Under the pieces are notes generated by a model. It saw only the letters and a program-made list of their open reading frames with translations. It was not told where the DNA came from and ran no database searches. Position numbers and translations under genes: made by a program. Below, one piece after another: positions 51,886 to 60,588 of a stretch of DNA of 64,000 bases; within the stretch, counting starts at the first letter, position 1, and every line of letters begins with the position of its first letter. The DNA comes from Pseudomonas frederiksbergensis (GTDB lineage Bacteria; Pseudomonadota; Gammaproteobacteria; Pseudomonadales; Pseudomonadaceae). The stretch is taken from contig NZ_MOBM01000039.1 in assembly GCF_003732275.1 (NCBI RefSeq), forward strand, positions 737,013-801,012. Direction: 5' to 3'.

Positions 51886-54168
51886 ATGGAGTGGCTTGGT
51901 TTGCATTTCATGACCGGGCTACCGGAGAGCGGGCAGGTCATACTCGATTGCACCCATAACCCTTTTCTGGTGTTGCTGGCCTATCTGGTGGCCTGTGCGG
52001 CCGGCTTCGCCACGCTGGACATGACCGAGCGGGTCGGCCATGTGGAAAAATCCGCCTCCCAACGCCTCTGGCGCTGGGTCGGTGCCGGGTGCTTGGCGGG
52101 CGGCATCTGGGCCATGCATTTCATCAGCATGCTGGCGTTCCAGGCGCCGATCGAAATCCATTACCACTTGCCCACTACCCTGCTCTCGCTGTTGTTCGCC
52201 CTGACCGCCTCGTGGCTGGCCATGCACACCCTCAGCCATCCTCAGTTGAATTTCTGGCAATACCTGCGGGCCGCGGTATGGATCGGCCTGGGCATCGCAA
52301 CCATGCATTACGTGGGCATGGCCGCCCTGCGATCGAATGCGATGGCCTACTACCAACCCGTCCTGTTTGTGCTTTCCATTGTGATCGCCATCGGTGCCAG
52401 CCTGGCTGCCCTGTTGATTTCCAGCCACCTGCGCGATGGCGCCGGCGTGTTTCATCAATTGCTCAAATACACCGCCAGCCTGGTGCTCGGGGCCGGCATC
52501 GTCAGCATGCACTTCACCGGCATGGCGGCCTTCAGCCTGGTGCTGCCCGTTGACAGCCTTCAGCCGCTGCCCGGCGACAACAATCATCTGCAACTGGGGC
52601 TGACGGTAGCGGTGATGACGCTGCTGATCATCGGCAGCAGCATCAGCGCTGCCCTGGCAGACAAGAAGCTGCAACACAAGGAGCATGACCTGCAGCGGGT
52701 CAATGCCCTGCTCAGTCAACTGGATCAGGCGCGCATGTCGCTGCAACAGGTGGCCCATTACGACCCCTTGACCAACCTGATCAACCGCCGGGGCTTCAAT
52801 CAGATCTTCGCCGAGAAGCTCATCGAGAAAACCAACGAAGGCGGCATGCTGGCGGTGATGTTCCTCGACATCGACCACTTCAAGCGAATCAATGACAGCC
52901 TCGGCCATGACGCCGGCGACGAATTGCTCAAAGTCCTGACCGGCCACATCAAGGCCTCGGTGCGCAGTCATGAAGACGTGGTGGCGCGCTTCGGAGGCGA
53001 CGAATTCTGCATCCTCATCACCCTGTACGACCGTGAAGAAGCGCGGCAAATGGCCCAGCGCATCATGCTGAAAATGAAGGAGCCCATCGAGTTGTCCGGA
53101 CGGCGTATGGTCATGACCACCAGCATCGGTATCAGCCTGTTTCCGGAAGACGGCAAGAGCTGCGAAGAACTGCTGAAGAACGCCGACCTGGCGCTGTACC
53201 AGTCCAAGGATAGCGGTCGTAATGCCCTGCATTTTTTCAGTTCAAACCTGAGAACCCGCGCCACCCTGGAGTTGCAACTTGAAGAGGAACTGCGTCACGC
53301 CCTGCGCGAAAACATCGGGTTGATGCTGTATTACCAACCCATCTATGACCTCAGAATCGGCCAAGTCACCAAACTTGAAGCGCTGATTCGCTGGCAACAC
53401 CCGGTTCACGGATTGCTCACGCCGGATCGGTTCATCGCCATTGCCGAAGCCAATGGCCTGATCGCTGAGCTGGACAACTGGGTGCTGCGCAAGGCCTGCG
53501 AAGACTTGGGCGAGCTGTCCCGGCACGATTGCGAACAACTCAAAATCGCGGTGAATTGCTCGCCCCTGAACCTGGCGCGAGACGAACTGGCCAATGAAAT
53601 CGAACACGCCCTGCACGCCTTCGGGGTGGCACCACACCGGCTGGAACTGGAAGTGACCGAGAATGCGCTGATGGGCAATATCAGCAACACCCTGGTGCTG
53701 CTGCGGCAGATTCGCGCCCTCGGGGTCTCGTTGTCGATCGATGACTTCGGCACAGGCTATTCATCCCTGGCCTACCTCAGGCGCCTGCCATTAAACACGT
53801 TGAAGATCGACCGTTCGTTCATTCAGGACATCCCCAAGGCCACCCAGGACATGGAAATCGTCCAGGCCATTATCGTCATGGCCCACACCCTGCATTTGCA
53901 GGTCGTCACCGAAGGCGTCGAAACCTTCGAGCAATACGACTTTCTCGAACGCCACGGCTGCGATTTCGTTCAGGGCTACCTGCTCAGCCGTCCAGTGCCG
54001 CTGGCCGAGTTGCGTCCGGTGCTGGCCGAAATCAACCAGCGCAAGCATATGCACACCGTCAATCCTTTGAGTCTGGCTCGCGGTATAGCTGCACTAGCGT
54101 CGACGGATCCTTTTCCAGAAACCCCTGCCCCCCATGGAGGCGCATCAGTTGTGCGGCCAATCCGCTGA
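51886..54168 (+). CDS. MHYT-GGDEF-EAL cyclic-di-GMP protein
   Basis: The 760-residue protein starts with a seven-helix MHYT sensor (MHFISM, MHYVGM and MHFTGM), thought to bind a diatomic gas through copper. A GGDEF domain follows (RFGGDEF at 370-374) and then an EAL domain (EAL at 498-500, DDFGTGYSSLAYL, EGVET). Both catalytic motifs are intact, so synthesis and breakdown of cyclic-di-GMP are both possible. No classical RxxD inhibitory site is seen (RSHED is one residue longer). NbdA of Pseudomonas aeruginosa has the same layout. The start at 51886 is preferred; ATG 51874 is possible. The 3' end overlaps the next gene. Confidence 0.85.
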   Translation: MEWLGLHFMTGLPESGQVILDCTHNPFLVLLAYLVACAAGFATLDMTERVGHVEKSASQRLWRWVGAGCLAGGIWAMHFISMLAFQAPIEIHYHLPTTLLSLLFALTASWLAMHTLSHPQLNFWQYLRAAVWIGLGIATMHYVGMAALRSNAMAYYQPVLFVLSIVIAIGASLAALLISSHLRDGAGVFHQLLKYTASLVLGAGIVSMHFTGMAAFSLVLPVDSLQPLPGDNNHLQLGLTVAVMTLLIIGSSISAALADKKLQHKEHDLQRVNALLSQLDQARMSLQQVAHYDPLTNLINRRGFNQIFAEKLIEKTNEGGMLAVMFLDIDHFKRINDSLGHDAGDELLKVLTGHIKASVRSHEDVVARFGGDEFCILITLYDREEARQMAQRIMLKMKEPIELSGRRMVMTTSIGISLFPEDGKSCEELLKNADLALYQSKDSGRNALHFFSSNLRTRATLELQLEEELRHALRENIGLMLYYQPIYDLRIGQVTKLEALIRWQHPVHGLLTPDRFIAIAEANGLIAELDNWVLRKACEDLGELSRHDCEQLKIAVNCSPLNLARDELANEIEHALHAFGVAPHRLELEVTENALMGNISNTLVLLRQIRALGVSLSIDDFGTGYSSLAYLRRLPLNTLKIDRSFIQDIPKATQDMEIVQAIIVMAHTLHLQVVTEGVETFEQYDFLERHGCDFVQGYLLSRPVPLAELRPVLAEINQRKHMHTVNPLSLARGIAALASTDPFPETPAPHGGASVVRPIR

Positions 54169-54955
54169 TCGGCGTGGCCGAACCCTGTTCGCGGGAAAAT
54201 TTCACGGCGGTGTCGAGGTCCTTGAGCAGCGTGCGCACGTGCCATTTCACCGGCTCGAAACGACTCTCAGCCATTTGCGGCGCGAGAATCTGCAAGGGTT
54301 TTGAATCGGCGAAACCACCGGCCAACGCTTCGGCGATCAGGCGCGCGTCGACCCCGGAACGCTCGGCCAGGGCCACCACTTCGGCAATCACCAGGGCATT
54401 GCAGGCGACGATCATCTGATTGCAGGCCTTGGTCACCTGCCCCGCGCCGACGGCGCCCATGTGGGTCACGCGCTGACCCAGGGTCAACAACACCGGCCGC
54501 ACGCGCTCAAGGTCTGCCGCTTCGCCACCGACCATGATCGCCAGGCTGCCGGCCTCGGCACCGACCACCCCGCCGGAGACCGGCGCATCGAGCCAACTCA
54601 TACCGGTTTTACTGGCCAATGCGCTCGCCATTTCCCGCGTCGCGGTGGGTTCCAGGCTGGAAAAATCCACCAGCAACTGGCCGCTTTTCGCGCCCTCGGC
54701 AACGCCTGCCGGGCCAAACACCACCTCACGTACAACAGCAGTGTCGGCCAGACATAGCATCACCAGGTCCGCGTGCTGACACAGTTCAGCCGGTGTCGCC
54801 ACTTGCCGAGCTCCGGCCTCAACCAGCGCTGCGCACTTGGCGGGATTACGGTTCCACACCGTCAGCGGACACCCCGCCGCCAACAGGCGTCGGCACATTG
54901 GCAAGCCCATCAGGCCGATTCCGGCAAACCCCAGCGCAGGTAACGTTGCCATCAT
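54059..54955 (-). CDS. NAD(P)-dependent beta-hydroxyacid dehydrogenase
   Basis: The 298-residue enzyme belongs to the 3-hydroxyisobutyrate/tartronate-semialdehyde reductase family. The Rossmann motif is GFAGIGLMGLPM at the N-terminus and the substrate loop is DAPVSGGVVGAEAGSLAIMV. The catalytic Lys 176 sits in GAGQVTKACNQM, with Asn 179 beside it. The substrate cannot be fixed between hydroxyisobutyrate and related hydroxyacids. Two adjacent ATG codons begin the frame, with GAGG upstream. Its 3' end overlaps the convergent MHYT gene by 110 bp. Confidence 0.88.
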   Translation of the reverse strand: MMATLPALGFAGIGLMGLPMCRRLLAAGCPLTVWNRNPAKCAALVEAGARQVATPAELCQHADLVMLCLADTAVVREVVFGPAGVAEGAKSGQLLVDFSSLEPTATREMASALASKTGMSWLDAPVSGGVVGAEAGSLAIMVGGEAADLERVRPVLLTLGQRVTHMGAVGAGQVTKACNQMIVACNALVIAEVVALAERSGVDARLIAEALAGGFADSKPLQILAPQMAESRFEPVKWHVRTLLKDLDTAVKFSREQGSATPISGLAAQLMRLHGGQGFLEKDPSTLVQLYREPDSKD

Positions 54956-55151
54956 TTAGCCTCTTTTTGATTAAAGATCATCGAATATTGGCCGATTCAT
55001 CATGATTAAGGAAAGGATTCCCCCAGCGATGCTCAGGCCAAGGCCCTGACGCTTGGGCCACATTCGCGCTGCAAAAAGACGCGAGATCCCATTCCGTGAT
55101 GACTCGATGACACTTGTCGCCGAGCCGACCAGTCCAGGTATATGGCGCACA

Positions 55152-57347
55152 ATGACTTCTAAAAACAATCCGGCCACCGCGGTATCCGACCTGACCCTGA
55201 GCCCCGCGGCGAACAGCCCTTCATCGTCGAAGCCATTGAGCCCGTCGCGTCCGCTGGCGACTCAGCAATACCTGTACTTCACCGAAACCAATACCGACCG
55301 CATCCTCGATAACCTCGACGGCCTGCGCGATATGGTGTTCCCGCGCCCGCCCCATCTGGAAGGCGACAGCGAACAGCACAACGATCAGGAATTCCCCTCG
55401 GTGTGCCTGATCGGCCTGGGCCGCTGTGGTTCGAACATCGCGCTGGACGTGGCGGAGCTGGTGTACAACGCCCGCAAGTTCTACCTCAACGAATTCAACA
55501 ACGAAGACCGTCTGTCGCCGGACAAACGCTACGCCGAAAAAGGCTACAGCCCGGCGCAGTGGATCCGCAACAACCTGCGCCTGGGGTCGAACAAGGCCAG
55601 CAAACCGGTGTTTCTGGTCGAGCCGTTGGTGATGCTCGGCGACCTGGACAAAGACATCGCCGGTCGCATCCGTTTCTCGCGCAAGGGCGAAAAAAGCGGC
55701 TTTTTGCGCGACTACAGCAAAATGAAAATCATGGACTTGTCGGAAGTCCATGCCGGTGGTGCCGGTAACGCGCCGATCCTCGGCCAGTACCTGGCCAAGA
55801 TCATCCTGAACAAGGATACCCAGCGCTTCTCCAGCCCTGACTGGAAGATGATTCACTCGTACCTGATCGACAGCTGCGGGATCAAGGCCAACCAGTCGCG
55901 CCTGTATTTCTCGATCTTCAGTGCCGGCGGCGGTACCGGCTCTGGCATGGCCTCGGAGTTCGGCCTGGCCCAGCAACACTCGTACATGAACAAAACGTTC
56001 GACACCAAACCAATGGACGAACACGACGGCAAGAGCGGTCATTCCTTCGTCTTCGAGCCGATCTTCACCAGCGGCATTTGCGTACTGCCGAACATTTCCG
56101 ATCACCGCAGCGAAATGTCCGAGGCGCTGCACATCAACGCCGGTCGTCTGCTGTGCAAATACCTGTCGGAAGAGTGGGACTTCTCCTACAACTTCGCCAA
56201 TGAAGACAGCAGTGAAGCCAGCGTCATGGGCCGTATCCGCCCATGGAACGCGATGATGCTGATCTCCAACGACATCATGCGTTATGCCGAAGAAAGCGAT
56301 GACGGCAACATCCAGAACATTGATGTCAATGCCATGGAAAAGCACGCCAACCAGTACATCTCACAGCAGATCTTCAACATTCTGACGGCGCAGGCGGTGA
56401 CCACCGACTACGACCAGAACTATTTCCGTCGTGCCGGCATCGACATCGGCGAAACCATTCGCCTGGACGCCAACGACCTGTTCATGAGCCTGGCCGGGCC
56501 GGTGGCGATTGCCTACGCCGAGTCCGTGGTGCCGGAAACCCCGCCGCCGAGCAGCGACAAGTTCAAGGTGTTCGAGAAAGAGCCGCAGCGCCTGAACATC
56601 GACGACCTGTTCTTCCGCTCCATCGACCTGCCGCACTTCAACAAGGTCACCCAGGCGATCGAAGGCATCAGCCTGTTGCCGATCGAGTCCAAGCGCTATC
56701 GCGCTTCGCTTGAGCAGTACAAGAATTCGGGCTATGACGCGGCCGCGCTGCATGACCTGCACTTCTTCAAGAATTGCTCATCGGTGGTGTCGATTGTTTC
56801 GCTGCCCAAGGACTACAAGCTGTCCTACATGGACCTGAACCGGTTGAAGACTCACCTCAACAGCCTGTTCCCCAACACTACGCTCAAGCGATATGCGCTG
56901 GTGATCGGCGCGTCGGCCAACCTGTCGCTGACCACTTTGATCGCCAAGAGCCCGTGCCTGTCGGACGACTTTCTGACCCTGATCGTGGCCTTCATCAAGC
57001 GCTGCTTTGCGAAAAACCCGTACCGCTTCGACGAGACGCTCGACAACTCAATCCTGGACTTCATCATCAATGAAGACTTCGACGAAGACCGCATCGACGA
57101 ACTGCTCAACGAATTCGAAAACCCGGCGAAAATCCTCGATACCAACTGGTACGCGATCAAACCGATGTACGAGAAGAAATACCGTGAGCTGATCAACGAC
57201 AAGGACAAGTTCGTCTCGATCAATGACATCCGCCTGTCCCGGGATTGCGTGAAGAAGGCGATCAAGTATCTGCGCGAGATTTACCGTCACCGGATTGGCA
57301 AGACCAAGGTTATTTCGCTTAATAACCATACGGGCAAGACGGCTTAA
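55152..57347 (+). CDS. Divergent tubulin/FtsZ-superfamily GTPase, unknown role
   Basis: This 731-residue protein carries the superfamily's nucleotide loops. A T1-like loop, IGLGRCGSN, lies at residues 87-95, the tubulin signature SAGGGTGSG at 257-265, and a T7-like RLDANDL at 437-443 keeping the D-x-x-D of the catalytic loop. The second half has strands such as SSVVSIVSLPKDY and RYALVIGASANLSLTTLI, as expected of the activation domain, and a long helical C-terminus ending in basic residues. It is far larger than FtsZ (about 390) and has inserts between T1 and T4. The first 80 residues are Ser/Pro/Thr-rich. The start is uncertain: ATG 55107 is an alternative. The gene stands alone and codes in a host-like way. 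Confidence 0.75.
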   Translation: MTSKNNPATAVSDLTLSPAANSPSSSKPLSPSRPLATQQYLYFTETNTDRILDNLDGLRDMVFPRPPHLEGDSEQHNDQEFPSVCLIGLGRCGSNIALDVAELVYNARKFYLNEFNNEDRLSPDKRYAEKGYSPAQWIRNNLRLGSNKASKPVFLVEPLVMLGDLDKDIAGRIRFSRKGEKSGFLRDYSKMKIMDLSEVHAGGAGNAPILGQYLAKIILNKDTQRFSSPDWKMIHSYLIDSCGIKANQSRLYFSIFSAGGGTGSGMASEFGLAQQHSYMNKTFDTKPMDEHDGKSGHSFVFEPIFTSGICVLPNISDHRSEMSEALHINAGRLLCKYLSEEWDFSYNFANEDSSEASVMGRIRPWNAMMLISNDIMRYAEESDDGNIQNIDVNAMEKHANQYISQQIFNILTAQAVTTDYDQNYFRRAGIDIGETIRLDANDLFMSLAGPVAIAYAESVVPETPPPSSDKFKVFEKEPQRLNIDDLFFRSIDLPHFNKVTQAIEGISLLPIESKRYRASLEQYKNSGYDAAALHDLHFFKNCSSVVSIVSLPKDYKLSYMDLNRLKTHLNSLFPNTTLKRYALVIGASANLSLTTLIAKSPCLSDDFLTLIVAFIKRCFAKNPYRFDETLDNSILDFIINEDFDEDRIDELLNEFENPAKILDTNWYAIKPMYEKKYRELINDKDKFVSINDIRLSRDCVKKAIKYLREIYRHRIGKTKVISLNNHTGKTA

Positions 57348-57363
57348 TTAGCGGCGCGCCCAA

Positions 57364-57445
57364 TCGCGAGCAGGCTCGCTCCCACAGGGGACCGCGTTCT
57401 TTCAGGAGGAATGCGATCACATTGTGGGAGCGAGCCTGCTCGCGA
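57364..57445. repeat. REP pair, family A (TCGCGA-outward)
   Basis: Copies at 57364-57385 (minus) and 57424-57445 (plus) follow the tubulin-like gene. Further on, AGCAGCC/GGCTGCT (57492-57509) makes a short hairpin. The rest of the 299-bp gap shows nothing more. Confidence 0.9.
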
Positions 57446-57646
57446 TGGCGGCATAAGAATCACCACAAATCCCAACATCCAGAAACAATTAAGCAGCCCA
57501 TCGGCTGCTCAATAAACTGTTCCCGTTACGTTTACGTCACCCTCGCCAAGACCCTTCTGTGGCCTTTCTCTACGGCAACATGCCATCACGCTACTCGGCT
57601 ACACACTTTTAACCGGCAAAACCGCGCACCAGATAAGTGCAAGCAC

Positions 57647-57952
57647 TCAGCTCGTCGCCCTTTCCTGGATCAGAATCCACGGCGAAACCACCACGGCCCA
57701 AAGCTCCGGATCGCGCTCGAAAAGATCCAGCGCCCGCGTTTCAGACAGTTTGGCGACCTTGTCGGCGGCCAGCCAGGCAGCGACTTTCTCGCCTTCATCG
57801 GTTGCCACTGCTTCTGCTGCAGCGATCAAATCCAGGTCTGGATCGACCCACAATAGGGCACCCCTGGCGAAGAACGGCTCCAACTCTTTCCAGGTAATAG
57901 ATGCGGTTTCACCAAGCAGCTTGGCATAGAGGGTGCTAGGTTCTTGAGTCAT
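57647..57952 (-). CDS. DUF2288 family protein
   Basis: The 101-residue cytoplasmic protein starts MTQEPSTLYAKLLGETASIT and contains ELEPFFARGALLWVDPDLDL and AAWLAADKVAKLSE, which match the DUF2288 family as found across pseudomonads. The length is usual. It is rich in Trp/Ala/Glu with no signal peptide. The function of the family is unknown. It is monocistronic and divergent from braC across a 351-bp gap. Confidence 0.82.
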   Translation of the reverse strand: MTQEPSTLYAKLLGETASITWKELEPFFARGALLWVDPDLDLIAAAEAVATDEGEKVAAWLAADKVAKLSETRALDLFERDPELWAVVVSPWILIQERATS

Positions 57953-58150
57953 GGGTTTCTGTCCGTAAAGAAAATCGACGTGAATGATAACGTCGGTATT
58001 GCGCCAGAAAAACCCGGACGCAATTGCGTTACCGATTGAAAAAACGCAGGAAAGCCAAGGAATGCTGCTGAATCAAGTATTAGCCAGCTAACATCCCGCC
58101 GCGATTCTGTCTTTTTCTTTCAATAAAGCGACACCCTCAGGTTTTGCCCC

Positions 58151-58240
58151 CTGGCGCCAGCTTCCCAGGCTAACAATCGGCGCTCTACACTGTACCGGTA
58201 CAGTTGCCGGGGGCATTTTCCGGAGGATATCAACGATATC
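58151..58240. promoter_or_regulatory. Palindromes upstream of braC
   Basis: The gap 57953-58303 contains CTGGCGCCAG (58151-58160), the perfect 16-bp palindrome ACTGTACCGGTACAGT (58189-58204) and two GATATC sites 3 nt apart (58226-58240). They lie 64-153 bp before braC and are candidate operators for the bra operon; no regulator can be named. Confidence 0.5.
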
Positions 58241-58303
58241 TGACCCGGTTCTGCTGCTACGGCGCCAGGACTATAAAAACTACAACAGTAAGAGTGGAGC
58301 ACT

Positions 58304-59431
58304 ATGACTAAGGCTACTAAGCAGATTTCAAAACTGTTTGCCGCTATGGTTCTGGCCGGGGTTGCCAGCCATTCGTTCGCCGCTGACACCATCAAGATCG
58401 GCATCGCCGGCCCTAAAACCGGCCCTGTAGCCCAATACGGCGACATGCAATTCAGTGGCTCCAAAATGGCCATCGAACAAATCAACGCCAAGGGCGGCGT
58501 CGACGGCAAGAAGCTCGTCGCTGTTGAATACGACGATGCCTGCGATCCAAAACAAGCGGTTGCTGTTGCGAACAAAGTCGTCAACGACGGCGTCAAGTTC
58601 GTGGTCGGTCACCTGTGCTCCAGCTCCACTCAACCGGCGTCCGACATCTACGAAGACGAAGGCGTGATCATGATCACCCCGGCTGCCACCAGCCCGGACA
58701 TCACCGCCCGTGGTTACAAAATGATCTTCCGCACCATCGGTCTGGACAGCGCCCAGGGCCCTGCTGCCGGTAACTACATTGCTGACTTCGTAAAACCGAA
58801 AATCGTTGCTGTTCTGCACGACAAACAGCAATACGGTGAAGGCATCGCCAGCGCCGTGAAGAAAACCCTCGAAGCCAAAGGCGTCAAGGTTGCCGTGTTC
58901 GAAGGCATCAACGCCGGCGACAAAGACTTCTCCTCGATGGTCTCCAAGCTCAAGCAAGCCAACGTCGACTTCGTCTACTACGGCGGCTACCACCCGGAGC
59001 TGGGTCTGATCCTGCGTCAATCCCAGGAAAAAGGCCTGAAAGCCAAGTTCATGGGTCCGGAAGGCGTGGGTAACGACTCCATTTCGCAGATCGCCAAGGA
59101 AGCTTCCGAAGGCCTGCTGGTGACCCTGCCGAAATCCTTCGACCAGGATCCGGCCAACATCGCCCTGGCTGACGCGTTCAAAGCCAAGAAAGAAGACCCG
59201 AGCGGTCCGTTCGTGTTCCCGGCCTACTCGGCTGTGCAAGTCATCGCCGAAGGCATCAAGGCCGCGAAGAGCGAAGACACTGCCAAAGTCGCTGAAGCTA
59301 TCCACAAAGGCACGTTCAAAACCCCGACCGGCGACCTGTCTTTCGACGAAAAGGGCGACCTGAAGGACTTCAAATTCGTGGTTTACCAGTGGCATTTCGG
59401 CAAACCTAAAACTGAAGTTTCGCCTCAGTAA
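58304..59431 (+). CDS. braC: Branched-chain amino acid ABC transporter binding protein BraC
   Basis: The 375-residue periplasmic protein binds Leu, Ile, Val and also Ala or Thr in known BraC. Its signal peptide ends SHSFA and the mature protein starts ADTIKIGIAGPKTGPVAQYG. The fold matches LivJ/LivK: VVGHLCSSSTQPASDIYEDE, MITPAATSPDITARGYKMIF, and AVLHDKQQYGEGIASAVKK. GGAG lies before the ATG. It is the first gene of braCDEFG; a terminator follows and braD starts 233 bp later, which allows a higher level of binding protein. Confidence 0.95.
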   Translation: MTKATKQISKLFAAMVLAGVASHSFAADTIKIGIAGPKTGPVAQYGDMQFSGSKMAIEQINAKGGVDGKKLVAVEYDDACDPKQAVAVANKVVNDGVKFVVGHLCSSSTQPASDIYEDEGVIMITPAATSPDITARGYKMIFRTIGLDSAQGPAAGNYIADFVKPKIVAVLHDKQQYGEGIASAVKKTLEAKGVKVAVFEGINAGDKDFSSMVSKLKQANVDFVYYGGYHPELGLILRQSQEKGLKAKFMGPEGVGNDSISQIAKEASEGLLVTLPKSFDQDPANIALADAFKAKKEDPSGPFVFPAYSAVQVIAEGIKAAKSEDTAKVAEAIHKGTFKTPTGDLSFDEKGDLKDFKFVVYQWHFGKPKTEVSPQ

Positions 59432-59456
59432 GGCCTTGGCCTGACTGACTGCCAAT

Positions 59457-59487
59457 AAAGCCCACGGCGTGCCGTGGGCTTTGTTTT
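59457..59487 (+). terminator. Terminator or attenuator between braC and braD
   Basis: AAAGCCCACGGCGTGCCGTGGGCTTT is a perfect stem with a GT centre, followed by GTTTT, 25 bp after braC. Partial termination would keep braC transcript above braDEFG. Confidence 0.9.
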
Positions 59488-59664
59488 ACGAACGTATTGG
59501 GCCGCGCTGGCGTGATCCGCCAGTCTCCCCACCTGAAAATCTCAAAACCGTCATCAGCGGTTCGCTGGCAAACCTCGAATTCGAAGTGGATGCAGATCCA
59601 CGGGGCTCGAGCGGGAAAATGACTCCACCAGTGAAATGCGTATCAGGTTTTTAGGAGCGCAGTA

Positions 59665-60588
59665 ATGCCTGACATCTATCACTTCTTCCAACAGCTGGTT
59701 AATGGTCTGACCATTGGCAGCACGTATGCCCTGATCGCCATCGGCTATACGATGGTTTACGGCATCATTGGAATGATCAACTTCGCCCACGGCGAGGTGT
59801 ACATGATCGGCTCTTACGTGGCGTTCATCGCCATCGCCGGGCTGGCCATGCTGGGGCTCGAGAGTGTCCCGCTATTGATGACCGCCGCTTTCATCGCGAC
59901 CATTGTCGTTACCAGTGCCTACGGTTACAGCATCGAACGGATCGCCTACCGCCCCCTGCGCGGCAGCAACCGTCTGATCCCGCTGATCTCCGCCATCGGC
60001 ATGTCGATCTTCCTGCAGAACACGGTTCTGCTGGCGCAAGACTCCAAGGACAAATCCATCTCCAACCTGATCCCTGGCAACTTCGCCATCGGGCCAGGTG
60101 GCGCACATGAAGTGCTGATTTCCTACATGCAAATCGTCGTGTTCGTGGTGACTCTGGTCGCCATGCTCGGCCTGACGCTGTTCATCTCCCGCTCTCGCCT
60201 GGGTCGCGCCTGCCGCGCCTGTGCCGAAGACATCAAGATGGCCAACCTCCTGGGTATCAACACCAACAACATCATCGCCCTGACCTTCGTCATCGGTGCG
60301 GCACTGGCGGCCATCGCGGCCGTGCTGCTAAGCATGCAATACGGCGTGATCAACCCGAACGCCGGTTTCCTGGTCGGCCTCAAGGCCTTCACCGCAGCAG
60401 TGTTGGGCGGTATCGGCAGCATCCCCGGCGCGATGCTCGGCGGGCTGGTGCTTGGGGTGGCGGAAGCCTTTGGTGCCGATATCTTCGGCGACCAGTACAA
60501 GGACGTCGTGGCGTTCGGTCTATTGGTCCTGGTGTTGTTGTTCCGGCCAACCGGCCTGTTGGGCCGTCCGGAGGTTGAGAAAGTATGA
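59665..60588 (+). CDS. braD: Branched-chain amino acid ABC permease BraD (LivH)
   Basis: The 307-residue inner-membrane permease has the LivH start FFQQLVNGLTIGSTYALIAI and the motifs YTMVYGIIGMINFAHGEVYM and YRPLRGSNRLIPLISAIGMS, with eight or so membrane segments. It pairs with BraE to form the channel of the importer. GGAGCGCAG lies before the ATG. The stop overlaps the braE start (ATGA). Confidence 0.95.
   Translation: MPDIYHFFQQLVNGLTIGSTYALIAIGYTMVYGIIGMINFAHGEVYMIGSYVAFIAIAGLAMLGLESVPLLMTAAFIATIVVTSAYGYSIERIAYRPLRGSNRLIPLISAIGMSIFLQNTVLLAQDSKDKSISNLIPGNFAIGPGGAHEVLISYMQIVVFVVTLVAMLGLTLFISRSRLGRACRACAEDIKMANLLGINTNNIIALTFVIGAALAAIAAVLLSMQYGVINPNAGFLVGLKAFTAAVLGGIGSIPGAMLGGLVLGVAEAFGADIFGDQYKDVVAFGLLVLVLLFRPTGLLGRPEVEKV

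Noticed and set aside
58189..58204. LexA box reading of the 16-bp palindrome before braC
   Set aside because: The gap between CTG and CAG is 8 nt rather than the 10 nt of LexA boxes, and the context is amino acid uptake.
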